Shown here: positions 23,001 through 38,000 of the stretch, one piece after another
How positions within the stretch are numbered: position 1 is the stretch's first letter
Layout of the letters: every line of letters starts with the position of its first letter
NCBI GenBank assembly: GCA_023213315.1
Contig: JAKCPI010001012.1
Coordinates: 26,087-90,086 of the forward strand
Direction of reading: 5' to 3'
DNA: 64,000 bases
Source of the DNA: Euborellia annulipes
Lineage: Eukaryota; Arthropoda; Insecta; Dermaptera; Anisolabididae
Program-made: the position numbers and the translations under genes
Notes under the pieces: generated by a model
Databases searched by the model: none
What the model was told of the DNA's origin: nothing
Seen by the model: the letters and a program-made list of their open reading frames with translations, nothing else

Positions 23001-26000
23001 GTTTGATTAGATTAATCAATCTAAAATTTATCATTTTTAGCGCCGAACTGAATAAAAAAATCAATCTTCAAAAATATATCGTAGCGTAAAAAAATAAAAA
23101 TAAGAAACGTGAAACGATTGAATAAATTGAAATAAAAATTATCGAAAATCAGAATTGTTTTGCATCTCAGAAGGTATCGTGCTTATGCTAAACAATAGCC
23201 CATAGCTAATTTCTCTCACTTTCAAATATAATTTTTTTACAAACATGCATAAATGCGTGAAGCCGATATAACATAAAATTTATAGCCGATAATAAAAATA
23301 AAATTTTTAGCCGATATAACATAAAATTTATAAAATTGTTCTGAGTAATTCTGGCTCGAAACGTCGAGATATATTATCTGAATTCAAAGTAGAGCGTAGA
23401 TGAATGAATTCATGTTCCAAAAAATAAAAATATTTTATTTATACATTTAGTGCCCTCAATTTACTAAAATATAAAAAAAATTTGATAAATGGGTAGTTAA
23501 TTATTATTTTCGGTTTTCCACCTAGAGCAATTACATTTAAATCAGCAAGCAGGCCCGCCATCGGCGGATCGCGCACTTTCAATAAAATTCATCGTTAATT
23601 AGATAAATAAAAAATTTTAAAACTTGCATGATCTGTTAGATTTAAGGAAAATATTAAAACAACTTTCAAGAGTTTTTTTTTAAATATATACCGTAATAAA
23701 CCTATTATCGAACTTTGCCGAAGTGCGCGACCCGCCAGAGAAGAGCATCGCACAGTTCTTTGCACCTGCGAGTTGTTTTAAATGTAATCGCTTTATGTAT
23801 ACAAAAATAAGATGTGATATCTTGGACATAAAGGTGAGGAACACGCCCTTTTCTTACCTCTAGTGTGTAGAATAATAATTGCACCATTGACACAAGAAGC
23901 AAAACTATGAGCTTGGTTTCTTTTAATATTTTCCTCTTGATGATTCATCTTCATCTAATCTTTATTAATTAAATTGTATTATTTCTTTTTGATAACTGAT
24001 TTCCTCTGGGTGTTTATAGGCGAAGTATATTAAAGACATGATTAAAAAAAAAAGTCCCCAATTCATTCTAACATTTCACAAGACAGCAACTTCATCGCTC
24101 CGTTCATATAAAGTTAAAAAGCAATTCAATTTCTTGGATGAATTAAAGTTGGCTTCACCAAATAAATAAAAAAAAAAAACAACACGTTGTTGACTTTCAA
24201 GATTTCATAGAGTCTTTTCAGTAAATCGTTCAAAAGACAATTTTTCACACTCTTAGAAATTGTTTTTTTGATTTATTGAATATTTAGAAAACTTTAATAA
24301 GAAAAATATAATTTTGTTATTTTTATATTAATTTTAAAATTAATTAAATTGTACAATTTGGTGGTTTTTAAAACTTTTTTGGTTCCCAAAAGTCTAGGCC
24401 TATATCAAATTTTTTTTTTAAGATGGATGCAGTCCAAATAATAATATAAACCTGCTGTTTATTTCTTTAATTAATTATATAGTTGGTATGTATATAAAAT
24501 AATAAATTGTTCGAAATTTTTCCGCTGTGTGCTGAATTCCATCTAAACAAGTAATTATGGAATGTTTTTGAGGCTTTCCTATACATAAGACCACGGTTTA
24601 AAAATCAATATGTTGGTCAATAATATTTATTAATTTTTTTTTTTGATTAACAAGAAGAGAATGAAACCAAAAATCAAAACAGTTATTTTTCATATTCCGG
24701 AACGTTTCGGTTGTTTCACAAAGCCATCTTCAGCCCTTTAAGAGAAGTTGTTTCTTGAGCTGGCATCAGGAAGCAAAGAGGGTGTATTACTTATCATATT
24801 ATTTTTTTTCATATCAAATTATTTTATAAAAGTCTTTTTGTTATTGTTTTAATATTGGATTTATATTGTTTTGTTTATATTAATTGTATATATGTATATT
24901 TTATTATCATTCCGCTGGGTGCACACTAGTTTAAAAAAAAAGGTACACTGATTTTTTTATTTTAAATTTATCCTTTTCTGGCAATTTGACCTTCTCAATT
25001 TATTGGTCGCCAATTGGAAATAAATCTTTGTCACATGAGATGGGATGAGAACCCTTGACCTCTAGCGCAAGAGGCAGAAACTCTACTACTGAGCTATGCC
25101 CACGCATGTCCTTAATAGAAGAAAATTTAGAGAAATTGGTTGTTCATTGTTATTAAAAAAATAAAAATATCCAGTAATATTCAATTTGTTGGCATCATAT
25201 TGTTATTGTTTTTTCTCTTTATTGTCCATATTTGGTTATTTTATAGTGCATTAATGCATGCATATTTTAAAGTTTGATTGTGCATGAACATCCGGGCTCT
25301 AGTAATCAGTAAATTAGTATAATTTACCCTAATGGTGCCTTAAAATCTTGAAGCGCTGTACAATTTCTTTTGATAACTCGGACACCTTGTATATATATTT
25401 TATTTAAATAATTTTCGAAATCTATTCATTTAAATAAGATATTAATATTCCCCAATTAGGATTTTACTAAACATACACATTTATTAAATATAAATTTTGT
25501 ATAATCGATTGATTGGCAAATAATTATGAAATGAAAAAGAAATTTGAAGAGATTTATGCTGGGGAACTTTGACAGATGAAATAATTGAATCCTACTCTCT
25601 TTAGAATCAGAATTCAAAGCGCATGTTTTTATTTTATCCCAATTTGCCCAGGGGATATTATTTAGACTCCTAGCACAAGAGGCAGATACTTTACCAGTGT
25701 GCTATGCCCCAAGGGCTAAGTTATACTGATTAAAAAAATTTGTTAATTTTACAATTAATTCATTATTTAATTAAAGCTGTATTTCAATTTCTGACTAATA
25801 AATTGAATTTTGTAGTTTTTGTTTTTAAAAAAACACTTGATTAAAAAAAAAATCATTTGGTTTAAATCGCGGTTTAAACCAAACAACCATATGTCCATAG
25901 ACGTCATAAAAAATTTTGTATACGTAATAGACAAATAGGCTTTGTTTCTTTGCTGCAATCACCCGTAAAGTAAATAAGATGTCAAGTAAGATGATTATAT

Positions 26001-29000
26001 CAAGGATGATATATAATAAATAGTTTCACCTGATCAAGATGCATTTAGTCATTTCCTAATAGGACTTTTAAATTGTCTAAATATAGTAAACATCTACGTA
26101 ATTTTCGAATTTGGAATTGAATGAATTGAGAGAGAGAAAGATGATCGGCGCACCTGGCCTTGGGACAATAGTTATTCTTTTTGATCTTGTGTATGTTTTT
26201 ATATTCTCGGAATTGAGATGACTCTCTTTATTCTCTAGACAGAATTCTTTTCTAAAAAGAGAAAAAAATTTTACCGGAAATTGAGTTGTAATCAAAGAGC
26301 ACCCAAAATTTAAGAACCGTGGCGTACGCATTGTGCAATTATATCCACCTACATGAATGAAGTGACTTGGCTTATTTTTTATTTTCATTCTAGGAGGTCT
26401 TCAGGCCTTTGTCATTGCAACCACAACAAAAAAGTGTAGCAAGAATAAACAATAATTACTTATCGATAGGATTATTAATAAAAAAAAAGTTTTTTTCATT
26501 TAGAGTGTTAAATAAAGGAAAGTTTTTTTTTTCACTTCATCATTCATATTCAGGCAGTTATTGATTTCAGGCCAGCAAATAAGAAGCTTGAGTTGTAGGG
26601 GAAAACTTTCTCTTACCTTCAGTAATCGAAAGTTGTGTTCTGTGCTTATCACAGCAGATTTTTTTTGGGTCGAGATATATTTAGTTTCCGCCGGTATTTT
26701 TAGAATTCAACATGTATAATTTTTAAACATAGGAAAATATTTGTATTTTGTTACCATGGCAAGCATTTCTCCTATCTTTCCTATGAATTATAGGAGTAAA
26801 GTGTGCTTCAAACAATTTTGAGAGCAAAATGAGAATATACATTTTAAAGAACATCTAAAAGATAATTGATTTTTGAATTTTTTTCATCAAAATCCTTAGA
26901 GCGAACCGAAAAAAACTGAAAAAGTAGAGTACTAGTACCTTTTGGGCGATTTTGATCAAAAGCTCATTTTCATGCTTCAGGGGGGTGTAACTTAAATATA
27001 AAATTTTAGCCTCATAGCTCAATTCCTTCATGCTTAAAATTGAACACACACAGACAGACAGACCATGTCGCGAAATCCACTTTTTTGGATTCAGGGGACC
27101 TCAAAACGTGAAGATCCATCAAAATCTCGACATCGAATTTTTGACATGAATCCAATACTTTCTATCTATATATATTAACAAATATAAAGGTAAGAGAAAG
27201 TAATAATATGCTTTCTAGGCGAAAGGAGAAGACTGAGAGAAGAAATTTCAGTCATAGCTCGTATAACTCAGGTTCGCAATCCCTGAGTTAAGGTTATTGA
27301 ATATAAATATCTGATTCAAATAATAAGTCTTGAAAATTATTTGAATTTAGTTTAGAGCTAATGGGGGGAACCCCCCCCTTAGTATTTTCAAAAAATTATA
27401 TGTACTTATAAACCCTAAATGGCATCAGCAGCAAATTAAAAAAAGTAAAAAAAAGGAAGAAGTTGTCTTTAAAAAATCTTCATTTTAAAAAATATTAGTA
27501 AGCTTTATCAATATGATAAATTATAAAAAAAAATTCTAAGAATAGAATACCATGTTTGGATTTTACATGGCATGTTGATTTAAAAAACAATACTGCATCG
27601 TATACGGGAATTTATAAAAAAAAAAGTTTCTTGACTGGACTGAAGTTCTTCTTATGAATATTTACTAAAAGTATTTAGACGTTCAAATACCTATTTGAAA
27701 GTAAGAAATTAGGAATTCCATGTTAGTATTGTGACCGGATTTGAAATAATGACTTAAGCATCTATTTTAAATAAACATTGTCAGTCTCCCTCTTAACACA
27801 CATGTTGAACCGGTTGCATGCGTGCAAGGAGTTGTCATTATAAGTTCAAACATTTTGCTTCTAACGAAATGAAAATTTTTCTAAATTTTATTGAATAATA
27901 ACTAATTTAGAAGAAAAATGGGGACGGAGTCTTTTCGTGAATAAATAAAAAAGACCTATGTTTACAAAAAAAAAAAAAAAAAAAAACGCTCTATGAATTT
28001 ATAGAGGTTTTTTTTTTTTTTTTATAAAAACATTCACACTTTTTCTCATTCACACTCACACTCACACACACATTCACACAGTCTTTTCGGCAACTTAGGC
28101 CATTTAAGACTTTTACGATAACCGTTGTAATATAAACTATCTATTGTAGGTTCAGGCATTTCTATTTAAGCCATCTGGTATCCAAATGGCTTAAATAAAA
28201 TCATCGGATGTGGTCGAACCCGCGACGTTTGGTATAGGAGGGAGGGCGCTACCTACTACGCCAAACCCGGGGGCTTATAGAGGTTAAAGAAGTAGAAAAA
28301 TGTCAATATTGGTAATCTAAAAAACCAATGGGAGTGTGTTCAAATCCCAGGTAGTCCAATGAATTTATTTAAATCATTTGGATACCAAATGATATAAATA
28401 AATATGCCTGGGCTTCACTATACCGTATATCGTAATGAATATAAATATCCTCAGTGCAGAATATAAATATATTTTTTAAAGTCTAAATGGCAGCCCTCGG
28501 GCCTTGGTTTAGGGGCTAGGGTGTTAGCCTTCTGTACCAAGGGTCGCGGGTTCGCATCCCGTCTTATGCGACTTATTTAATTGACTACCAATAAATTGAG
28601 AGGGGGTCTAAACAGCCTCCGTTGCCGAAAAAGACAAATAAATTTAAAACAAAAAAGTCTAAATGGTCTAAGATGCCGACCAAAAAATGAAAGCCAAACT
28701 ATGGATGGGAAATCTGCACAGATTCGGTCAATGCAGAACCGGTTGACACAGTCACTAATCGTTCTTGAACTTCAGAAACGTATTAAAAAAATTTTTTTTG
28801 AAAGGTAAGAAAAACCTTATTAAAATTCTAATTTTCAAATGTTTGGTTATAAACCCTTAAAAAATTGTTAGCATTTTCTGCTGAATTGTATTGTAAGTCA
28901 TCATCATTAAAAAAGAGAGAGAGAAAAAGAAAAAGTCTCGATTCATGAAGAAATCCGATTTGTTGTGTTGATAATTAATTCATCAAGGAAGAAGCAAAAA

Positions 29001-32000
29001 GCGAGGCGTTTTTTTATATTTTTTATTTTTATTGTGACTTCTGTTGATTTCTATGTCACCGATTTTTGGCACCTTCTGGGAATTTGAGAGGATTCCTAAT
29101 TAAAGCGTTTGATTTGGATTAGACAAGGGTGACAGAAGAAAGAGAGACAGAGGCAGCCGTCGCCTCCTGCGGCGAACATCGCCCCCTGTAGAGGCGACCG
29201 TCGCCCTTTTAGCCACTTCGGTCAATGCTCCACCCTCTATGTTTTTTTTATTCCTTTAATTATTCCACTCGAATAGTGTGAATTTTTATTTAAAAGCTTC
29301 TCATCGGTTAATTTAGTGTAATAATCGAACATATTGTGTAGATGACAAATCGTGTGCTTTAATTGGGCATTTATCCCGAAGAATAATGTGACATTTGAAA
29401 AACCGAACGGTTTTAAGGGAAAAAGTGCAGGGGGAGGGAGGAAGAAAATTACAACAAAAAAATTAGAATCAGAAAAAATGACAAAATTTGCATTTCTACT
29501 TTTCAGTATGTTATTTGAAATAAAATTTAATTGCTATCAACACGGTTGGTTGACAAAGAGGAATCAGCGTGTGAAACGAACCCCGGTAGCCATCGGTATT
29601 TATCAATAAAATTTCTGTTTAAATCCCTTCAGTTGCCGGAAAGGGCAAAATTAAAAAAGAAAATTGCTATCAACAATAAAGGATTAAATAAATTCTGCTC
29701 CAATTTCTAGAATTTGCACAGCTCAGAGGTAGAGCATTAGCTTCTGGTGCCAAAGGTCGGGGGCACACATCCCGTCCGGGAAAAAAAATTTATTTCAATT
29801 GAATTGGATACCAATCAAATGAAATAAATAGACACGGGTCTTTATGGCCTCAGTTGCTAAAAAAAGACCTTAAATTAAAAAAATTTTAATTATTCAGATC
29901 AGTCTGTTCAAAAAAATTTCTTGAAGAGTAGAATGATAGGTCTTCTTCTTCTGTCCTCGCCTTATTCCCGGGGTGGGCGGACCTCACTTTTACCCTACAA
30001 CCCTATCAAGCGTTTTTGCGACCGGAAGAAATAGGACAGGCCGGCCCGTCGCACGGTCTGTTTAAAAGAGGAATGAAGAGACAGACATAACAAAGAACTG
30101 TCTGTCCCAGCTTGGACAGCTCGTGGTCGCCATTGATTGATACTGGCGACCGTAGGCATTAGTTGAAACATAGTAACTTGTGAAACCTAGTGTGTAATAC
30201 GTATAAATTTAATAAAACAATTTGAAACACCTAACCAAGTGTTTAATTTAAATTCCCTTATTAGACATGTTTTGTTTTTCTGCGCTTCGAAAAATATGCA
30301 GAATAAAATCAGTCAATCAGCTCTTCTAGTTTTTGGGAATTTTTTATCAAGTAAAAAAAGCAACAAAATTAATAATAATAAATAATCAAATTCTGATTTA
30401 AAAGAGAAACGCTGAATTTGAAAATTGTCAGAAGTGCTAGATCACGCGATTGTTTGATAATAAATAATCAAAGTATAGTGTCCGGGGAGGGGAATTTTTG
30501 GGGGGGGGGAAAATTTTTAATATGTGTCCGGGTTCCGAACCCAGGCCGTGTGGGTGAGACACGAGTGGGACTTTCTCAGCGGGAGGCAGTGGACCTCATT
30601 TGCTCACCATCTGTCTCTCTCGCTCTCGCTCTCGCTCTCTTTTGGACCCCACGCGCCTCTCTCTCTTTCATGTCACTTGGCTGCTGACTTATCATTATAA
30701 AGGAGTCCCCATTGAAGGGTGGGTGCCAAGCAGATGTGTTCTGTCTGCACAGCGGGAGAGATCTTCAATCGCTAAATCTTAATCACAATCTGCACTTGGG
30801 AGAGAAGGATGGGATTCCCTTAAAAAGTTAAGCTTCTTATCCAGAGACGAAGAACTTAGGGAACTCATTAAAATAAGTAACCCTAATGATCTGGTTAATT
30901 TTAAACAAATTTGGAGTCCCGGATATATTTTTTTAGGAGAATATTTCATTTGTTTTGTAGACAAGAGAGTTTTTATTATCCGAGTTTCATTGGGAATAAA
31001 AAAAGTAAGAGAGATAGATGTGTGGTGTGTAGCTCGTAACCTTTTAGTGTCCACTCTATGTTCATGAATTTTGGAAGAAATTTTACATACATTGAATATT
31101 GATTTTAACTATTCTTCTTTCCTCGTCTTATTCACGTATTTCGGGGATGGTAGAGTAAATATTAGATCCCGACAAAGGGATGTTGGCAATATTTGATGCT
31201 TAATAAGGTCTTCTGGCTCGGGTTACTCATAATCGCCATTCTTGTTTACCAAGGTATTAGATAGAAAAAATTTTAAATTAATTTGAAAATAAATCAGTGA
31301 GAATTCGGATATCCGATGATGAGCATTTAATACAGACAGCAAATCATTGATATAATAAAGAAGAACACGCTTAACCTTCGAGTTAAAAAAAAAATGAATT
31401 TTTTCACAGTAGTAGTCCTACTAATAATGTATTTAAATGAATAATTTATGAAAATTCTCAAATAGATATAAGCTTACATTTCTGCCATGTTCCCAGCCCG
31501 AAAAGAAGAGCAACAGCCACCAAGACCAATGTTGTTAAGCAATGCCAAGAGCTAATGAACCTCGAGATAGGTGACCTCAAGAGTATTGGAGCCGGCTTCT
31601 TCACTTCTAGTCAATCAGCAGTTTGCACTTCTAGTCAATTAGCAGTTTGCTAAACTTATACAACAGATAGTAAATCATCGAAATAGTAAACAAGAACACT
31701 TAACCTTCGAGTTAAAAAAGTGAATTTTTTCACATGTACCATAATTAGTTATCTGAGGAATAAGAAGCTATAATAGTAGTAGTAGTAATTTTCTTGGCCT
31801 CCAACCGTTGGCAATTTAGCCACAAAAGAAGCTATTAATTAAGTTATCTGAAGTTAGCAATACAATAAAGGCATTATTATAAAATTGTTTTTTTTCTTTT
31901 TTTTTTTTTTTTAAACATTCACACTTTTTTCTCATTCACACTCACATTCACACACACATTCACACAGTCTATTCGGCAACTTAGGCCATTTAAGACTTTG

Positions 32001-35000
32001 ACGATAACCGTTTGAATTTATCTATATTGGAGTCCAGGCATTCTTATTTAAGCCATTTGGTATCCAAATAACTTAAATAAAATCATCGGACTGCCTGGGG
32101 TCCGAACCCGCGACTTTTGGTATACGAGGTTAGCACGCTAACCTCTACGCCAAACCCCGAGGGCTAAAAATTGTTAAAAATTAAAATTAAAAATTAAATT
32201 AATTAGAGCTACGGTAATTAATTAAAAAAAAAATTTTAATTATAAAAAAAATAAATAAAATAGGCTTGTGTTTCTAGTTTCACCCCTTAATTAAGTCTTA
32301 TACCTAACATTGGGTCTTAGCTAATTAACTACAACCTGGATTGTTATTTAATCATATGATTAGCTTAAATAGAACTGAAAAGTTTCGAAAGTAGTAGTAT
32401 CCGAGAGGTAGGTAGTTAATCTGAAGCAGTCCTCGTTGTTGGACATGGGTCATTAAAATATTGTATTAATCAAATGGCCATAAAAGGTATCATATTAAAA
32501 AGAAGGAAAGGAAAAAATGTTTATATAATTATTTAAACAAATTTCTTAATTAAAATGTTATTTAAATATGAACAATTACTAATGAAGTAACTGCATTTAA
32601 TTTATATAACAACCGCAATGAAAAGATCAGGGAAGTGATCTTTTTATGTATAAATAAAAAAAAAAGAACAAAAATTCTTATTTAAATGAAATTGTAACGA
32701 GAATAATCGCGTCGCATTGCTAATTTCAATTAAGTTTCGACAACAAGTAGGACAAGTAGGAGGTTATACATGAAGTAGGTGTAAATAAACGAAGGGGGGG
32801 CTTAAAGTTACAGATTATTGTGAAAAAGAGAGGAAAATGGTCAATTGGAGCGTCAATCGTGGGCGCTACACACAATAAGGAGCCATTTCCTGGCATCCAT
32901 ATACGAGGCGGAAGTGCCGAGATGGATCATCATCATCAGACTGATGATGCTGACGAGGAGCAGCCCACATGGCTGGCCACTCGGCCTTCAATTATTCACA
33001 TTCAATTCCTTAGGTCCTTTTAGCAATTCTCGGACTGACTGGACAATAAAGCCCTTTAGGGGGCACCCACCCTCCCAGTGGCAGTTGTAACGATGACGAC
33101 CTCCGAGTCAACGACTCAATTCCCGCGTGTCGAGGAAAATGACCACAAAACGCCCCTTTAGCAAGACCCATTCAAAGGGAAATCCATCAACAGGCACAAA
33201 AGTTGTTTTATATACATGTCGAAAAATTTTATTCAGCTTTTAATTTATTGTTATAACTGGCTGTCACTACCTGAATTTAGTAAAATTCTTCTTCATTTTG
33301 ATGGTTAATAATAATTTTATGTCTTCTTTTGAACAGTTTAATCTCAAGAAAGTTTGGTGATGTTAGGATTATTCAGTATACAAAATTTCTTAGAAAATAG
33401 ATAGTTAATTTATTTTTCGTCCTGATTTTTGAGGGTCCATTTTCAGTTTTTTTTTTTTTTTTTTTTTTCGAGAAACACTCTGATTTGGATTTGAACTTTG
33501 AATTCAGAAATAATAATTCTTTTTTTTTGTGAGTAATTTTTTTTGTTCTCCATCAGTAAAACCAAGATTTGTTGGAGATCCAGGGTTTGATCTGAGGGGT
33601 ACTCTATTTATCATAAAATTTATTCATAAAATAATTGATAAATGTAAATAAAAAGGATCAAATCTTCAAAGGGTCCAACTGGTCCTTGCCCCGAATCTCC
33701 AATCATCCTGTGATTTATGATCCAGTTGGACACAGGAAAAAAATTGATGTGATTATGGCAATCACTTATTTTATCTTTCCTATGATGTACAAGAGTAAAG
33801 TGTGCTTGAAACAATTTTGAGGGAAAAATGAGAGTATACATTTTAGAGAGGATAAAAAAATTTTTTTCCTCAAAATGCCTCCTTTTTAAAACAATCGAAT
33901 TATAATAATCAGGATATTTTTCAATAAAAAAAAATAAGTGATTTATGATATTTAATCAAAATCGTTGGAGCGAATTTTGAGAAAATCGAAAAAACTGACA
34001 AAGTTCATCGGTAAAGCCATTGACCACAAGGACGTCATTTAAGGGAGGAAGGGGGCAGAGGGCCAGAGGGGGCATTTGCTCCCCCTCCTAAGGCTTTGGA
34101 AAAAATAGTAAATTATGACCTTAGCCCTTAAATACGAACACACACTTTCTTTATAAATAAGTATAGAAGAGGGTATAGATAAATATATAGAGGTATATAT
34201 ATTAAGTATCGCAGGTAGTAAAAAATTTTATTTATAAGCTTATTTTCGCGGCCCAGTGGTAGGTAAGAGATAGTGAAAATCGTTAAATGAAAATTTTTGT
34301 TTTTCAGGAGCACTTAGAAGGGAGATCTTTTCCTATCGCATCATATTTAATCCTCAAATATATATTTCTTACTCTTTGGTAATTTTTACAAAATTATCAT
34401 TATATTTGTAATTTTATTTATATTTACTTTTGTCTTGCATTAATACTTCATATCAGTTTCATGAATTTGGAAATAGAACATATCAATTTACATAGGCCTA
34501 TTTCGAAATACTAAAATTAAACTTAAATATTAATTATTATGTTTAGGGACAATACTATTGTATTTACAATATTTGAGTATAACTTATTGATTTAATCGAA
34601 TAGAATGGGGCAGGGTGATATTTAGCAACAAACATGGGTCAGAATTTTGGATATCAAATAGGGCCTACTTCCTCGAATGTTTGTGTGGGGCCGGTTGCTT
34701 CACTTTTAATTAACTAGCTATCCCTCGGATAAGTTAGTTGTCTATGACTTGCGAGTCTTCAGTTCTAGTTAAGCTAATCTTATGATTAAATAAGACCAAA
34801 GATCGCAGATTAGCTAAGACCCAAAGTTCGGGATGAAATTAGAAATTCAAGCCTTGTTTATTACCTTTATTAAATTGATAAATTATCAAAACTTTCCTTA
34901 TACCTCAAATATTTAAATATAGATATATGTGGAAAACTTTTTTAAATTTTAAGGTTAAACGTATTCTTGTTTACTATATCGATGATTTGCTAGTTACTAG

Positions 35001-38000
35001 AAGAGAAGCAACTTGCCCTAAAACCTAAAATCCCTTTGACAAATATAATACGAACTTCTTTCCAAATTAATAATATTGTAATAAATATTGTATATTGAAA
35101 GAATATGTTTAATTCTTATCTTTTTAATGAATATAATTATGGTGATTAAAGATTTTCCCATCTGTTAATATGAGGAAGTGGATATTGCCTAACGCAAAAA
35201 TTAGAAAAATTCTTTGTAGCTAATACCTAGTTGGAGGTTAAATATGGCAAAGCTAACAAACGCCTTAGAATGTATCATAAGATAGAGTGCCCGCCATACG
35301 CGGCCCATAAATCGGCTATCGAATTTTTTCTTCTTTCTATTGCCTCATCAAACCCGCATATTTATCTCAAAAGGAAGATGTCTAGTTACAGGGGCGTATA
35401 TATGGGGGGGGGGGCCGAGGGGCCCGGGCCCCCCCGAAATTTCCCAAACACATATACATATATAGGGATATACAGACATCAGCGCAACAAATTTTTCCAC
35501 AGGATGGAAATCTTTGGTTCCACAAAAGAAAAAATGTTCAGCAAAAAATTTCGTGTGAAAAAATTTAGTTTCTTAAAAAAAAATTTTCCGCAGAAAAATT
35601 TTTGAGTTGGGCCCCCCGAAAAAAATTTCTATATACGCCCCTGTCTAGTTAAAATGACATACTTGGAAGTAGAAAATTCAAATTTTTATTTTCTGTCAAA
35701 CAATGATTTTAAAATGTGATAAGATCTGGTGGTTGTGTGAATAATCTTGATCTTAGGAATAAATCAAAAATAAATCAATCAAAATAAAAGTCTTCCTTCA
35801 TATGCCTTTCGATTTGAGGAATCTTTTTTGGTCTTCTTCAGTCTTTAATTGAAAATTTGCAAAAAGAAAGAACACAATGTCTATGTGATCGTAAGGCTTT
35901 TATTTTGGCTCATTTCCTAAGGGTAACATTTGAGAATGTAGAATTTAAAATGATATTTCGAACCTGATAAATGAACTAAGCATGCACTATTATATGCAGC
36001 AAGTTCGTCCTTGCAAATAGACCTAGCGCATAGAGTGGCTTCATTTTGTTTAAAGGACATTCTCAAACGTGCTTGCCAAAATTTTGCATGATTATATAGC
36101 TTTGGATGATGATTAAAATGATAAATAAATTTGAATTTAGAAGTCTGATCAGGAAACTAACTGTTCGACATAATTACACCGATATAAGTAGGATTAAGAA
36201 ATAAATAAATTTTTACAAATTTCACGACGATTCTTCTAATAATTAAGCTCAAAGGGCCAGAACGTGTTGGAAGTTGAATTAATACAATTCAAAAATAAAT
36301 TTAATAATAATTCCTAGAATTTGTCAAAGTTTTTGTTTCATGCTTGTATCAGATGTAATTTACTTAAAATAAATACAAATGACGTATAATTATCTTAATA
36401 TTTAAATACATAAAAGAGAAACAAATTAAGGATTAGTGACATCCCAAAAAATTTTTCGAACCTAATTATTATGTTAAAATTTTTCAATATAAGATCAAGA
36501 GAACTAGCCAGCAAAAAAAAAAAAAAAAAACAATGAGAGGAAAAAAAACATGAAATTTAACATAAGAGAATTAATTTAGACAGACATAGGCTAAATTTCG
36601 AAAGAATTATTTAATCATCTCTAAAAAATTTCAAAAGTGAATGAAATCCCCATCATTATTGAAAGTGAAGAAAAGACTGACATAGAAAGATAAGAAATGT
36701 CAGTCCTAGCTGGAGTAACTCGTTAGTATATTAAAGATACCAAAAAGAGCTCGAATAAATTGTATTTATTTCTTTTAAAATTTCTAAATAAAAATTTTAT
36801 TTTTCATTCCTACTGAAGACTATAGCGTGAGCTAATTAGAAAACAGAGAGGTGGTTGTCCTTTCGCACCTATCCCTATCCCCCCTGAATGACCTCTAGGA
36901 ATTTAGTATGCCTCTGGAAACTTATATATAAATTGTAATATCGATTACTTCTGCCGATTTAGTCTTTGGTGTATACATATACTCAAATCTCCCTTGGTAA
37001 TTTCAAGATCTATTTATATTCAAGTGAATATTTAGATATTTAATTTTAATCTCGAAAAAAAAAATCAGGCGAAAGTTCGTCTTTGAATTGTGGATCAGAA
37101 AGATGGTAGTATAAAAAAAAAACTTCATTACCTAGTGATCTGTGATTTGCTTTGGAGCGATAAAATAAAGGTATGATAAATTATCATAATTTATCGGAAA
37201 TATTTGTAAAAATATAAGGATGTGGTGAAAAATAAAAGTGTATATTTTGTCGACGTTTCGAGTGTCGCTTGCACTCATCATCAGTCGCTCGCTAATAATG
37301 ACCTTCATCAGGGCAATACATCTTAATTGACAATATTTGCCCTAATGAAGATCGTGATTGGCGAACGAAACATCGACGAATGAAAATTAAATAAAAGATT
37401 ATTTTATTTAATCTTCTGGCTGCAAAATTCCTTCTAATCCTGATTTTTAAACAAAAATTAAGGGTAATGACGAAATGATTCTTCTTTCTGCCCCTCTCCG
37501 AAGTCTGACTAATTATAAACATGATAATTCTTCTTACATGTTTTATAATTTCAATGAAATGTTCAAATAGAAAAATTAGTATCGATAACTTCACCTATCC
37601 AAAGATTTAACGATCTTAGTGAGAGTTTTTTACTTTCTCTTACCTATATATAGGTATATGTTAATATACATATATATATATATATATATAGATAGAGAAA
37701 GTATTAGTTTCATGTCAAAAATTCGATTCGATTTTATGGATTTTGATGGATATATATACGTTTTGAGGTCCGCTGAATCCAAAAAAGTGATTTTCGCGAC
37801 ATGGTCTGTCTGTGTGTGTGTCTGTCGGTGTGTGTTCAATTTTAAGCATGAAGGAATTGAGCTAGGAGCTAGGAGGTTGAAATTTTATATTTAAGTTAAA
37901 CACCCCCTTGAAAATAAGCATTAATCAAAATCGGCCAAAAAGTACTAGTACTTTACTGATGAAGTTTTTCAGTTTTTTTCGATTTTCTCAAGATTTGTTC

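Noticed and set aside
29120..29240. GC-rich ggcgaccgtcgcc repeats as a possible exon
   Set aside because: Short frames on both strands have no domain and no convincing splice sites; may be a simple repeat or regulatory patch.
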